Below, in pieces: positions 8,637-18,752 of a stretch of 53,941 nt of DNA. The stretch covers positions 1 through 53,941 of the forward strand of contig JAOAAY010000021.1 in assembly GCA_026418615.1 (NCBI GenBank), written 5' to 3'. Position 1 is the first letter of the stretch. Every line of letters starts with the position of its first letter. Origin of the DNA: Candidatus Sumerlaeaceae bacterium (GTDB taxonomy: Bacteria; Sumerlaeota; Sumerlaeia; Sumerlaeales; Sumerlaeaceae). Under the pieces are notes generated by a model. That model searched no databases and was not told the origin of the DNA. It saw only the letters and a list, made by a program, of their open reading frames with translations. A program made the translations under genes and the position numbers.

Positions 8637-11600
8637 CTAATTCCCGACGCGTATTATATTTCCCCCGACGATTTGATCCGGTCCGACATAGACCGGCGGC
8701 TGGGCTACCCATTGCCCACCGGGCAGTCGCACCGGATCGAGGTAGAGCATCTGGAAAGTGCCCGCGCCAAGGTAAGGGAACACAAACTCGCCGTTGCGGT
8801 TGGTGTACACGACGCTGATCAAAGAATTATACAGCGACTGCGGCAGCCTCAAACCGCTGAAGATGGGGCGCAATTGCATCTGCACACTGGCGACGCCCTC
8901 CCCGCCGGCCCCGACGACCCGTCCGGAAATAGCGCCGCCTGAGACCGTGAGATTCTCGGTGTTCTGGCCCCGATTGAGGTAAATGGACTGCCACAACTTG
9001 TATGTGCCGGCCATGCCCAGCCCTGATGCCCAAAGGAGATAGTTGCCCGGGGGCACGGCACTGATGGCGTAACGGTGGGCTGAGATCGTGGCGTCATAAT
9101 GCACATCCTCGAGTACATTCGCGTTCTCATCAAACGGATGGATTTGAACGCGGCCGGACCGCACGACTCCGGCGTCGCGCGTCGTGACGAGGCCGTCGAG
9201 GGTGGCGGTCAATTCCAGCCGGAAGTCCACGGTTTGGGAGCGCTCCGCCTCCACGACCACATTGGTGAAGGTGTAAACGCGGCGGTTTCGCAGGGTTCCC
9301 TTGGCCACGATCGGCCACGGGCCGGGGCGCACGCCCTGAATCAGGAAATTGCCTGCCGCATCGGTTGTCACGGTTTTATCCGGCATCAGTCCGCTGACCA
9401 GCACGGTGATGCCCGGCACCGGATCGCCGTACTCATCAGTCACGGAGCCCTGTATGGTTCCGCCAGCCTCGAGGAAAACCTCGCCGACATCCGTCGAAGA
9501 CCGGCGCGACACGCGCACACCGTCGAGTTTCGCCGGTTCATACGCCGGATGATCCATGTCAAGCCTATAGGTGCCTTGCCCGATCGAGTTGATCTTGAAG
9601 CGCCCCGCATAATCGGTAGTCACCGTGGCCAGTGCGGCACCCTTGGTCTCCTGCTTTTTGGGTTGCTCAAACACCCGAACCCGCACGCCGTTGACCGGTC
9701 GGCGGTTGGAGGAGGACAACACCGTGCCGGTGATGCCCCCGGCGGCACGCAGGCGGATTGTCGGAAGTTCTGTGCGTGTTCCGGGTCCCAGGTACACATT
9801 ATTATCGCGGAAAGGTTCGTAACCGCTAGCGGCTACCTCCAGCGAATAGACCCCCCTCGGCACATTGACCAACCGCAGCAACCCGCCCGTGGACTTGCTC
9901 GACCGCTGCAGATTGAACTCGAAGGTCTGGCGCGGCGACAGATCAGTGCGCGACCTAAGCACAACAGTAAAATCATTGATTCGCTTGCGCGCCTCGGATT
10001 CAACCACCCCCGACGCCGTGTTATCCACATCGCACTCCAACTCGACCCCTTGCTGGCCTGATTTGACCGCAGCGAGTTCGAAGCGGTATTGCTGCTCGCC
10101 GTCGGGAGTGCTCAGTTTGAAATCTGCCTGAAGGCGGAAGCGCCCCTGGCCTAAGTTGGCCAGACGAAAGTTCCCCTCGGAATCGGTCATGGCCTGATCG
10201 CGACCGGCTGCTCCTTCGATTCCGAAGGCCTGAACTCGGGCATTGGGAATGGGTTTGCCCTTCAGGGTCACGACGCGGCCCGTGATGGTCAGGCCCGACT
10301 GCAACTTGAAGTCCTCGCCGGCGCGCGACTTGCGGTCCATGGTGGCAATACGCCGGATTTGCTCCACATAGCCTGAACGGGAGACTTTCAGGGCGGCGTT
10401 ACCCGGTGGGCAACCGGTCAGCATGTAAGTGCCGTCCGGAGCCGTGTGCACGATGGTCTCAGATGACGACGGATCCCCCGGAAACTCGAACGATTCGTAG
10501 CGCACCTCCGTGCCGGGGATCGGGAAGTCGGCGAGATCGGTCACCTTGCCAGAAATCGTTGCGCCCGCGACCAAGTTGATCTCTGTCGTGGCGGAGGGTT
10601 GCTCGGCAGTAAGGTCAATGATGCGGCTGCGCGATTTGGCCCAACCAGCCTTGACCGCGCTCGCATAGAACTGGATGCGCTCGCCTACATCAATGCCAGC
10701 GATTCGGAAATAGCCATTGGCATCGGTGGTCGCGTTGAGGTTTTTCACATCCACGCGTCGTGTGGCCATAGTTGGGGCCATGTAGAGTTGGACTTTGGCG
10801 CCGGGGACGGTCTGGCCGTTGGCGTCACGAACAACCCCTTCCACGGTGCCGCCGCGGTACAGCCGCAAAACCACATCCGACTTTCGCTCGCCGGGTTCCA
10901 CGCTGAATGTTTGCGCCGATGTGCCCGTGGCTGTCTTCACGAAGCCTTTGGCGTCAGCCACTGCGACATGTAAGCCGCCCGGCAGACGGTCGAACTGGAA
11001 CTGACCGTGCTGATCGGATTTCGATTGGAACTTGCGGTTTCGTCTCTTGTCCGTGCCGTAGGTGGCTTCGATGGTGACCGTGGCCCCCGCGATGCCCTGC
11101 TGGTCCTCCGCGCTGACCACGCGGCCCTCCACGCGCGTGGCTCGATAGATGTCCACGACGAGGTCTTTGGGTGATTCGTTGCGTCCCACCTTCAAGCCAT
11201 CCTTTGGCTCACTGACAAATCCCGACTGGTCCGCGAAGATTCGGTAAGTTCCGTAGGGTAGGTGCTCGAAGCGGAAAGCCCCGGATCCGTCGGGAAGGGC
11301 ACGCCGTGTGACCGTCGTGTCTTTGATCACCGACTCGACTGCGATTTGTACGACTGCGGGGGTTGTGGCTTGATCAATGAACTGGGCCACCCCCTCGATG
11401 GTTCCCCCCTTTTCAAGGACGCAGGCCACTTGGTCGCTGCCAACGGCCACCAACGGGACGACGCCCAACGCGTAAGCCTCGTGCTCCAGTTGCAGATCGT
11501 AGAAACCCTCATTAAAGAGTTTCGTGAACTCGAATCGGCCGTCCTCATTGGTCGCAACCTTGTACTTGCCGGGTTCAATGGGGTGACTTTCACCGCCGAA

Positions 11601-12488
11601 CGGCTTATAGCGGATCAGGGTGACCGCGACATTGGCGACAGGCTGGCTGTCCTCGTTCAAAACGCGCCCGGCGATTTTACCCGTTTTCTTCAGGATAAAC
11701 TTGACCGGGTTGGCTGCCTTGTCCGGCTCGACAAGGATCACTTGCGAGAGCAGTTCATACCCGGGTTTGTGAACATCGAAGACATTTTCGCCGAGAGCGA
11801 CGCCCTCGACTTGAAATTTGCCGTCCTTGCCCGATGGGCGGGTCTTATAGGTGGCATCATCGAGGAAGACATTGCCGCCGCCTGTTAGCATCTCCATTTT
11901 GCGGCGGCGGGCGCGGATTTGCGCGTCGGCCAGAGGCTTTTGTTCCTCATCCACCACCTCGCCTTTGATCGTGGCGCCCAGCGGCAGGACAAAGTCGGCT
12001 TCCGCCACCGTTGCCGTCTGGAATGTAAAATTGGGCCTGATCAATGTGACGAACTTCGGGTGGACGCACAGGATGTCATTGGTTCCCGGCGGAATGCCAT
12101 CCATGCGGAAGGCCCCGTCCTTGTTGGTGGTCACCGTCTTGTCAAAACCGCTGGCAGTGGCACGCACGGTTATGCGGGCGTCTGCAACGGGCTGACCCAG
12201 TTCATTTTTCACCCGGCCGGCCAGCCCTGCCGAATAATCAGGCTTGGGGGTTTCGGCCGGCGCGTTTCCGGCAGTTGGCTTCCTCGAGCGTAAGGGCGGT
12301 GGGACACTGAGAAAATCGCTCTCCAAGCCGCTTCGCTTGACCCCCCAGCCGAACAAGCGCTGAACGAGGCTGCGCGAGGCGGTGTGCTCATTGGGCGGTT
12401 CGTCGGCCAGACGGTTCCATACACCAATGGCGACAAGCACCACGAGCACCGCCAACAAAGCGGCAATGCGGCCTGCGTAGTTTCGCAT
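8637..12488 (-). CDS. Giant surface protein with about 13 carboxypeptidase-regulatory-like repeats
   Basis: A 1283-residue protein with one N-terminal membrane anchor (residues 7-24), a Pro-rich spacer to about residue 88, and then about thirteen tandem beta-sandwich repeats of roughly 90 residues. Each opens with a unit like I-x-G-x-V-x-(D/N)-x-x-G-x-P-(V/I)-x-(G/N)-A, followed by T-D-x-x-G-x-F and a P-x-G-x-Y turn. This is the pattern of the CarboxypepD_reg-like/CnaB-like families (for example IAGRV, IEGVA, VEGRV, ISGKV, ITGRV, IQGSV, ISGRV starts). No catalytic domain is visible. It is probably a periplasmic or cell-surface stalk or adhesion protein. ATG 12488 is chosen because AGGAGG (complement of 12493-12498) lies just upstream; ATG codons further upstream lack a ribosome site. 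The gene stands alone. Confidence 0.85.
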   Translation of the reverse strand: MRNYAGRIAALLAVLVVLVAIGVWNRLADEPPNEHTASRSLVQRLFGWGVKRSGLESDFLSVPPPLRSRKPTAGNAPAETPKPDYSAGLAGRVKNELGQPVADARITVRATASGFDKTVTTNKDGAFRMDGIPPGTNDILCVHPKFVTLIRPNFTFQTATVAEADFVLPLGATIKGEVVDEEQKPLADAQIRARRRKMEMLTGGGNVFLDDATYKTRPSGKDGKFQVEGVALGENVFDVHKPGYELLSQVILVEPDKAANPVKFILKKTGKIAGRVLNEDSQPVANVAVTLIRYKPFGGESHPIEPGKYKVATNEDGRFEFTKLFNEGFYDLQLEHEAYALGVVPLVAVGSDQVACVLEKGGTIEGVAQFIDQATTPAVVQIAVESVIKDTTVTRRALPDGSGAFRFEHLPYGTYRIFADQSGFVSEPKDGLKVGRNESPKDLVVDIYRATRVEGRVVSAEDQQGIAGATVTIEATYGTDKRRNRKFQSKSDQHGQFQFDRLPGGLHVAVADAKGFVKTATGTSAQTFSVEPGERKSDVVLRLYRGGTVEGVVRDANGQTVPGAKVQLYMAPTMATRRVDVKNLNATTDANGYFRIAGIDVGERIQFYASAVKAGWAKSRSRIIDLTAEQPSATTEINLVAGATISGKVTDLADFPIPGTEVRYESFEFPGDPSSSETIVHTAPDGTYMLTGCPPGNAALKVSRSGYVEQIRRIATMDRKSRAGEDFKLQSGLTITGRVVTLKGKPIPNARVQAFGIEGAAGRDQAMTDSEGNFRLANLGQGRFRLQADFKLSTPDGEQQYRFELAAVKSGQQGVELECDVDNTASGVVESEARKRINDFTVVLRSRTDLSPRQTFEFNLQRSSKSTGGLLRLVNVPRGVYSLEVAASGYEPFRDNNVYLGPGTRTELPTIRLRAAGGITGTVLSSSNRRPVNGVRVRVFEQPKKQETKGAALATVTTDYAGRFKINSIGQGTYRLDMDHPAYEPAKLDGVRVSRRSSTDVGEVFLEAGGTIQGSVTDEYGDPVPGITVLVSGLMPDKTVTTDAAGNFLIQGVRPGPWPIVAKGTLRNRRVYTFTNVVVEAERSQTVDFRLELTATLDGLVTTRDAGVVRSGRVQIHPFDENANVLEDVHYDATISAHRYAISAVPPGNYLLWASGLGMAGTYKLWQSIYLNRGQNTENLTVSGGAISGRVVGAGGEGVASVQMQLRPIFSGLRLPQSLYNSLISVVYTNRNGEFVFPYLGAGTFQMLYLDPVRLPGGQWVAQPPVYVGPDQIVGGNIIRVGN

Positions 12489-12720
12489 CGCACCTCCTGC
12501 CGACATTCGCTTTTGTGCCGACGCAGGGCCGGTCATGCATGACTGCAAGGGCTTGCTTCACCCAGACCCCCGCATCGTCGTCAATCGGAAGCGTTAGGGC
12601 AAGCCAATACTGCTATGGAAACAAAATCGCACTGTCAGTTGGTGGACCCTGTTGACCAATTTTCGACCACCAACCGCACCTGCAGGCAAAGCGGGGCAAA
12701 ATGCGTGCCGCTGACTGCCA

Positions 12721-13806
12721 TTACTCGAGGTTCTGTAAACGCCGGGTCTGATCCTCGAGCATCAGGGGTTCGATCACCGCGTCCAGGTCGCCTTCCATGA
12801 TCCGGTCGAGCGAATAGAGGGTCAGATTGATGCGGTGATCCGTGAGGCGGTTTTGGGGGAAATTGTAGGTACGGATTCGCTCGCTGCGGTCGCCCGTGCC
12901 CACCATCTTTCGACGGGTGGCAGCAATCTCGGCCTGCTGACGGGTGGTCTCCAATTCAAGCAGGCGGGCTCGAAGAACTTTGAGCGCCTTGGCTTTGTTC
13001 TTATGCTGGGATTTTTCGTCCTGGCACGAGACGACCAGATTGGTCGGCAGGTGCGTCACGCGGACGGCGCTATCTGTGGTGTTGACGCTTTGTCCGCCGG
13101 GTCCCCCGCTGCGGAAGACATCAATTCGCAAGTCCTCCGGACGAATCACAATATCCACTTCCTCAGCCTCCGGCAGGACTGCGACGGTTGCCGCACTTGT
13201 GTGAATCCTTCCTTGGGCTTCGGTTTCGGGCACGCGCTGAACCCGATGCGTGCCGGCTTCATATTTGAGGCGGCTATAAACCCGCTCACCTTCCACAGAA
13301 AAAATGACCTCTTTGAGTCCATTCAGTCCGGTCTCGCTGGAACTGAGAATCTCAACTCGCCATCCCTGCCGCTCGGCATACTTCGTGTACATTCTCAACA
13401 AGTCGTAGGCGAACAGGGCGGCTTCCTCGCCACCCGTGCCGGCACGGATTTCGACGATCGTGTTGCGCTCGTCCAGAGGATCCTGGGGGAGAAGCAGGAC
13501 CTGCAAGTCGCGCATGAGACGCGCGCGGTCCTGCTCAAGTTGTTCCATTTCGATCCGTGCCAATTGGGCGATCTCCGGATCCGGGTCGCCCGACAATTCG
13601 CGCGCTTCAGCGAGTCGCGATTCGGTCTCGGTTAACTCATGATACTTGGTGACAACCTTCCCAAGGTCGTTGTGCAGTTTTGACTGATGCCGGAGTTCTG
13701 CGGGATCGCTGATGACGGCCGGATCGCTCAGTCGCGCCTCGACTTCGCGAAACCGGGCTTCGACTTCCCGCAAACGCCCGACGAGATTCAACTCGGTTGT
13801 TGTCAT
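12721..13806 (-). CDS. prfA: Peptide chain release factor 1
   Basis: A 361-residue class I release factor that ends translation at UAA and UAG. It has the GGQ peptidyl-hydrolysis motif in [17 protein letters not shown] and the RF1-type PxT recognition tripeptide as P-E-T in [22 protein letters not shown]2 would show SPF instead. A long N-terminal coiled coil (residues 8-105) and [11 protein letters not shown] in domain 2 are typical. The length is normal. prmC, which methylates the GGQ glutamine and often follows prfA, is not next to it. It is divergent from the membrane protein at 13860. No clear ribosome site precedes ATG 13806. Confidence 0.97.
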   Translation of the reverse strand: MTTTELNLVGRLREVEARFREVEARLSDPAVISDPAELRHQSKLHNDLGKVVTKYHELTETESRLAEARELSGDPDPEIAQLARIEMEQLEQDRARLMRDLQVLLLPQDPLDERNTIVEIRAGTGGEEAALFAYDLLRMYTKYAERQGWRVEILSSSETGLNGLKEVIFSVEGERVYSRLKYEAGTHRVQRVPETEAQGRIHTSAATVAVLPEAEEVDIVIRPEDLRIDVFRSGGPGGQSVNTTDSAVRVTHLPTNLVVSCQDEKSQHKNKAKALKVLRARLLELETTRQQAEIAATRRKMVGTGDRSERIRTYNFPQNRLTDHRINLTLYSLDRIMEGDLDAVIEPLMLEDQTRRLQNLE

Positions 13807-13859
13807 GACCGAGGGGACAATACTGTCTGCGGCCTGCGAATATTGCAGGGGGATTGGTT

Positions 13860-14951
13860 ATGACCGAGCGAGTCCGCTATGTTTTCCGCAAACCCGCGTG
13901 GCGAGTGGGCGTGCCGCTTGCGCTTCTCCTCGTGGTGTGGACTGTGCCGTGGTTGCTGTCCGTGTTGCCGACATTTCCAGTGCCGCCGAAAATCGAGCCC
14001 TATTACCGACTGATTTGGCCATGGTTGGAAACACATCAGGTGACGGTTCGCCATGCCGTCTGGGCTGCCTGGGTGTTGTCGGTGCCGCTGCTGGTCTGGT
14101 TGATAACGGGTTTCGAGCGGCTGGTCATAACGCCGGAGTCCATCTACCGCTGGTATCCGTTTCACAAGTCCCGTCCGCTGAGATGGGCAGATGCGGATGA
14201 AATTCTCATTGATCATGTGCAGCATCGGTTCGAGGGGCGGCACGGCACGACGCGGACAATCTATATTTACGAGGTGCGGCGCCTGTTGGAGCCGTGGCGC
14301 AGGTGCATGCGCATCACGGATTCCCAGTTTGAGGGCTATCATCATGTCGAGCGCCTTGCCGTTTACAGCGGGATCCCCGCCATCGCGGCGCGTCGCCTGC
14401 GGGAGGTCAGCACTCGCCGCCGCCCAGCCCTGTTCCCGGTGCGTAGTCCGGGAGATGGAGTGAAATCGTTTGTCTTCAGCCTTGCCGGTTTGGCAGCGTT
14501 TTTGGCCGCCGGCCACGAGGCTTTATGGGTTTCTGAATTATCCGCCTACCGGCCATGGGTTGTGGCGGGAGGAGTGTTGCTCGTTTTGTGGGCCGCACGC
14601 CTGTTCTTCTACCGTCAACTGGGTATTGACACCCATAACCTTTACATCATGCGCCGCCAGTGGGTTGTCCGCACCGTCCCGATTCGCTCGATTTTGGAAT
14701 CGAAGACCCGTGGCGCAGCCATGGAGATCATTGCCGCTGTCGGGCGTGGCGAGAAGCCGCGCACTGTTTTTCGGACGAAGCGGTTTGTCCGCAATCGGGC
14801 CGTGATTTTGACCATGATCCGTGAGGCACGGCGGGCGCTTGACGCGCTTGACAGTCAAGCCATTCCTCGAATCCAAGCATCGGCGGACTCGCCGCTGCCT
14901 TCGACAGCAGCATCCCATCCCGATCCGGCTCAACCGGGCACGCCGGTCTGA
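13860..14951 (+). CDS. Membrane protein with duplicated helix-pair plus soluble module
   Basis: About 363 residues, not recognised as a named family. The protein looks internally duplicated. In each half a pair of hydrophobic helices (about residues 18-37 and 68-82; 200-217 and 230-246) is followed by a soluble stretch. These begin LVITPESIYRWYPFHKSRPLRWADADEI and LGIDTHNLYIMRRQWVVRTVPIRSILE. Both stretches look like bacterial PH-like folds, in which a strand pair precedes a basic helix. ATG 13860 is preceded by AGGGGG at 13847-13852. The protein ends in a Pro/Ser-rich tail. It is followed after 52 bases by the FHA histidine kinase on the same strand, so the two may be cotranscribed. Function unknown. 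Confidence 0.6.
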   Translation: MTERVRYVFRKPAWRVGVPLALLLVVWTVPWLLSVLPTFPVPPKIEPYYRLIWPWLETHQVTVRHAVWAAWVLSVPLLVWLITGFERLVITPESIYRWYPFHKSRPLRWADADEILIDHVQHRFEGRHGTTRTIYIYEVRRLLEPWRRCMRITDSQFEGYHHVERLAVYSGIPAIAARRLREVSTRRRPALFPVRSPGDGVKSFVFSLAGLAAFLAAGHEALWVSELSAYRPWVVAGGVLLVLWAARLFFYRQLGIDTHNLYIMRRQWVVRTVPIRSILESKTRGAAMEIIAAVGRGEKPRTVFRTKRFVRNRAVILTMIREARRALDALDSQAIPRIQASADSPLPSTAASHPDPAQPGTPV

Positions 14952-15003
14952 CCACTGAAACTGGAGAAAACTTGTTGCCGCTGAACACTTTCAGTCATAC
15001 GAA

Positions 15004-16728
15004 ATGGTCTTACGGAAGGTTATGAGCGCCTATCTTTACCCGAACGCCGATTTGGGATTAAGTCAGACGCATTTCGAGTTGCGGCCGTCGACGACTACCG
15101 TCGGGCGACACCCCAACAACGACTTGTCGTTGCTGCTGGAATCCGTGTCGCGCTTTCATGCGCGCCTCGAATGCCGGCCTGACGGCTATTACCTGACCGA
15201 TCTGGGGTCGAGCAACGGAACTTTTGTCAATGGTGAGCGGCTGTCGCAGCCCCGGCGCCTTGCGGATGGCGACACCGTGACATTCGGCCGCGCGGATTTT
15301 GTTTTCTCCACATCTCCCCCCGAGGTTTTCCTGTCCCGCAAAGAGTCGTCGTCCACGGGCAAGGTTGGTTCCGGAAGCGTGGCTCTGGTTGGCGACGAGA
15401 GCAGTTCGAGTGTCATTCTTGCGACCCAATTGAATGTCGAGGGTGCGGGGCTGACCACGAGCAAACTCAATTTCCTGAAAGGTCACGACCTCGACACCCT
15501 TCTCAAGGCCAATGAGCGGCTGGTCACGCTTTACAAGTTGAGCGAAGCGCTGCATGCTTCGACGACGCGAGAGGAGATCATGGCGAAAGCCATGGAACTG
15601 CTTTTCGATGTGATGCCGGCTGACCGCGGCGTGATCCTGACCATGGACGGTCCGGACTCGTGGCCCGAACCGGCGCATGTGCGGTTCCGCGATCCGGACA
15701 GCGGCAACGAACTGACGATCAGCCGGACGATCATCCAGAAGTGCATTGAAGACCGTGTCGCGATCCTGAGCCGCGACGCCAAGATCGACTCGCGCTTTTC
15801 GAGCAGCGAATCCATCCTCGCCCACGACATCCGTTCGGCCATGTGCGTGCCGTTGCTCTCTGGCAAGAAAATGTTGGGCGTATTGTTTGTTGATACGAAG
15901 GAGTCCGTGAGGGTTTTCACGGATGACGATCTGGCGTTTGCGTCGTCGTTCGCCAACGACATCGCCATGTCGCTGGATAACATGGCGCTCTTTCAGGAGA
16001 ATGTGAACAAGGAGCGTCTTGCGGCGGTGGGGCAGACCATTGCCGGTTTGGCGCACAACATCAAAAACATCCTTCAGTTGGCGCGGGGCGGCATTGAACT
16101 GATGGACAGCGCCATCCAGCGCGAGGCCGCCGAGGAGATCGCATCTTACTGGCCGGTGGTGCGCCGTGGCATCGAGCGGATGCAGAAACTCACGCAGGAA
16201 ATGCTCGACTACTCGCGCCAGACGCGGCCGGAACTTGTCGAGGCGAATGTCAATTCCGTCATCAACGACACCGTGGCGACCTTCATGCAGGATGCCATGG
16301 ACAAGAATGTCGAGTTTGAGGTGAACCTGTCCGACGATGTGCCCATGCGCATGATAGACCCGGATGGTCTCAACAAGGCCATCATGAACCTTGTCAGCAA
16401 TTCCATTGACGCATTCGAGGGATTCGGCGGCAAAATCACTCTCAGCACGGCGGTGGTGAACGGAGCCATTCACATCAAGGTCGAGGACAACGGCAAAGGG
16501 ATCCCCAAGGACAAAATTGCCAAAATCTTCCAGCCGTTCTTTTCCACGAAAGGGTCCAAAGGCACGGGTCTTGGTCTTCCGATGACCAAGAAATATATCG
16601 AAGACATGGGCGGAGAACTGAAACTGGAAAGCGAAGAGGGACGGGGAACAACCTTTACGATTGTCCTTCCTCTTCAGGCCTCGACCGCCGGGGTCGCCAG
16701 CACCGATACTTCGCCGGCGGCCGGCTGA
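15004..16728 (+). CDS. FHA-GAF sensor histidine kinase
   Basis: A 574-residue soluble kinase. Residues 10-100 form a forkhead-associated phosphothreonine-binding domain (VGRHPNNDLSL, SRFHARLE, LGSSNGTFVNGERL). A GAF domain spans about 175-330 (SAMCVPLLSGKKMLGVLFVDTK). The dimerisation/phospho-acceptor helix carries H351 in GLAHNIKNILQ. The HATPase domain has N box NLVSNSIDAF, G1 VEDNGKGIP, F box FFSTKGSKG and G2 GTGLGLPMTKKY, all intact. No membrane helix or response regulator is present, so it is an orphan cytoplasmic sensor that may read Ser/Thr kinase signals through its FHA domain. The start could also be ATG 15022, which has GGAAGG very close upstream. It converges on the next gene with only 14 bases between. 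Confidence 0.92.
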   Translation: MVLRKVMSAYLYPNADLGLSQTHFELRPSTTTVGRHPNNDLSLLLESVSRFHARLECRPDGYYLTDLGSSNGTFVNGERLSQPRRLADGDTVTFGRADFVFSTSPPEVFLSRKESSSTGKVGSGSVALVGDESSSSVILATQLNVEGAGLTTSKLNFLKGHDLDTLLKANERLVTLYKLSEALHASTTREEIMAKAMELLFDVMPADRGVILTMDGPDSWPEPAHVRFRDPDSGNELTISRTIIQKCIEDRVAILSRDAKIDSRFSSSESILAHDIRSAMCVPLLSGKKMLGVLFVDTKESVRVFTDDDLAFASSFANDIAMSLDNMALFQENVNKERLAAVGQTIAGLAHNIKNILQLARGGIELMDSAIQREAAEEIASYWPVVRRGIERMQKLTQEMLDYSRQTRPELVEANVNSVINDTVATFMQDAMDKNVEFEVNLSDDVPMRMIDPDGLNKAIMNLVSNSIDAFEGFGGKITLSTAVVNGAIHIKVEDNGKGIPKDKIAKIFQPFFSTKGSKGTGLGLPMTKKYIEDMGGELKLESEEGRGTTFTIVLPLQASTAGVASTDTSPAAG

Positions 16729-16742
16729 CCGGACCTGCGGCG

Positions 16743-18686
16743 TTACAGCAGCGGCTCGCCGACCGGCAATTCCTGGTCAATGGCGATAGAGTAAATTTTT
16801 AATCCGAATGTCATGCGGCGCGGGCGGCTCGTACGCAACACGGGGGCGGCCTCGATGTGCACTGGAAGAGACCGGGCCTCCACATCGAAAGTGACTGGCA
16901 GGCGCAGCGTGGTTTCCCCGTCGACGATCATCTGGGTCCGCTCTTCGCCCGTGCGCAGACGCACGGTGACCTTGCGTGTTGCCGGCAGGTCAAACTCGGG
17001 CTGGTCGAGGACGGGCGAGCAATGCAGACGCAGCACATAACTGCCCGGGGCGAGCGTCACGGGCAGTCGCAGGTCGGCGCGCTCGCTGCGCATCCAGACC
17101 ACGCGCCGGCCGTCGGGATCGTAGCACAGCGCCGGGTCGTCGTAGTAAAACTGATTGTCGTCTCGGTAAACGCGGCTGTCCGCCGCGAACAGGAACATCG
17201 TGTCGGAAGTGGGCTGATCAAGGATGTTAAGCGTGTCCGGGTCGTCGTACCATAATTTCAAGTTACGCCAGTTGATGTTTTCCGCCTGAATGACTGTGTT
17301 GCGGCCATGGTTCCACAGGGTTCGCGACTGCGAGTTGTGGCGCAGCGCGCCCGGGAAGGTGTACAGGTGGCGGGACTTGAGCGGATACTGGGTGATCACG
17401 AAGATGGCGCCGTGGTCCGGCGGCGTCTCGGCCCACTTGTTCATGATTTCGCCGGCGGTGAGAACGGGTACGCGGTCGCGAAACAGATACTGCCCGAAGC
17501 GCACGGTGAAGTCGGGCCAGAAGACGATGGAGTCGGTCGTCTTCGCGTTGCTTTCCACGGCGGCCGCGATAGCGTCCCAGTCAAGGTTATGGTTCGTGCC
17601 GTACTGGCGCTGGGTGGCGGCAAATGAGACAATCAGAAATGCTGCTGTCAAAACCGTTGCCACATAGCGGTTGCAGTGGGCGATAAGGTTCGCCATCAGC
17701 AGGGTAAAAAATGGCAGAAGCAGCGCCGCATCGCGCTCAGGCAGCAGGCGCATGCGCTCCATCTGGCCGTAGCCAAACAAAACGAGGAACGCCGCGAGCA
17801 GCGTAAACAGCGGAACAAAATCTGGGAATTTTCCAGTTCGCACCGACTTGATCAGCGGCGGTATCAAGGCCACGACCAAAACGATCTGGGCCGCGCGCCA
17901 AACCCAGTGCAGCCCCTCCGCCGGGCCGAAAAACAGGGTTGTCACGAAAGGATCCAGCGCCTGTTCAAAGTCCGTGTACGGCACATGCCACGGTACCCGC
18001 CCATCCATCCGCACGATCCAAGGCAGACTGGCCAGCAGCGCGATGGCGTAATAGCCCCAAACCTGCGCGATGCGCGCAGATAGGCGCACACGGCGTTGCT
18101 CCTCGCGATTCCGGAAGAGGAAAACGGCTGCCAGATGAACAAGCCACAGAACAAAGGCCACATGCGGCGCCCCCGGATGGGAGTAGAGCAAGAGAGTCAG
18201 TAAAACGGTGTACGCGATCCAGTAGCGTGGCCGGGGATTCTCGGCGCTCCGGAACAAGTAGTACAGGAGTGCGCAGATGAGCAGGATGCCAAGCGCAGCG
18301 GGCATCAGAGCCTGAGACAACACCACATGCCACGGATTGACGGTCAGGAGCAGTCCCGCGGTGGCGGCCGTGCGCGTCCCGTAGGATCGCCGTAAGCCGG
18401 TGAACAGGATCACGGGAGCCAGCGACCCCAGTGCGATGGAAGTGACCAGCGGCAGCCACGGCGGCCCTCCCGCCGCCATGGCCGGGCGATACAGCAAATA
18501 GAAAAGCGGCGGACACTGATCAATGTCGCGATCTGTCGTCAGGTACTCGCCCGGGGTCATCCGCAGGAACATGTCGGCGGTAACGGTGAAGTAGTCCGGC
18601 GGTTCGCTCGTGAACCGCCAGGTTCGCAGGCTGACGCCCGCCAGCAGCATCATGGCCGCGAATATCCAAAGCATCAGGTGTCGCAT
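16743..18686 (-). CDS. GT-C family membrane glycosyltransferase (PMT/ArnT-like)
   Basis: About 647 residues. The first 420 or so contain around ten membrane helices; the first periplasmic loop holds an acidic patch and DRDIDQCPPLFYLLYRP, as in GT-C enzymes that use polyprenyl-phosphate sugars as donors. The C-terminal 230 residues are a soluble, beta-rich domain with repeated short strands (RRVVWMRSERADLRLPV, SYVLRLHCSPVLDQPEF) and an immunoglobulin-like feel. Donor and acceptor are unknown. ATG 18686 is the first Met before the first helix; the open frame upstream runs into the divergent gene and looks non-coding. The two divergent starts are 66 bases apart and may share a control region. 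Confidence 0.78.
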   Translation of the reverse strand: MRHLMLWIFAAMMLLAGVSLRTWRFTSEPPDYFTVTADMFLRMTPGEYLTTDRDIDQCPPLFYLLYRPAMAAGGPPWLPLVTSIALGSLAPVILFTGLRRSYGTRTAATAGLLLTVNPWHVVLSQALMPAALGILLICALLYYLFRSAENPRPRYWIAYTVLLTLLLYSHPGAPHVAFVLWLVHLAAVFLFRNREEQRRVRLSARIAQVWGYYAIALLASLPWIVRMDGRVPWHVPYTDFEQALDPFVTTLFFGPAEGLHWVWRAAQIVLVVALIPPLIKSVRTGKFPDFVPLFTLLAAFLVLFGYGQMERMRLLPERDAALLLPFFTLLMANLIAHCNRYVATVLTAAFLIVSFAATQRQYGTNHNLDWDAIAAAVESNAKTTDSIVFWPDFTVRFGQYLFRDRVPVLTAGEIMNKWAETPPDHGAIFVITQYPLKSRHLYTFPGALRHNSQSRTLWNHGRNTVIQAENINWRNLKLWYDDPDTLNILDQPTSDTMFLFAADSRVYRDDNQFYYDDPALCYDPDGRRVVWMRSERADLRLPVTLAPGSYVLRLHCSPVLDQPEFDLPATRKVTVRLRTGEERTQMIVDGETTLRLPVTFDVEARSLPVHIEAAPVLRTSRPRRMTFGLKIYSIAIDQELPVGEPLL

Positions 18687-18752
18687 GAGATGTTCGGCTA
18701 CGGAAGGTTCCGTTGGAGTCCAAGCGAAAAAGCAACGGCGGCGGGCACGAAC

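Noticed and set aside
15058..16473. 471-codon minus-strand frame opposite the histidine kinase
   Set aside because: No motif or ribosome site; His/Arg-rich translation typical of antisense shadow, while the plus strand holds all kinase motifs.
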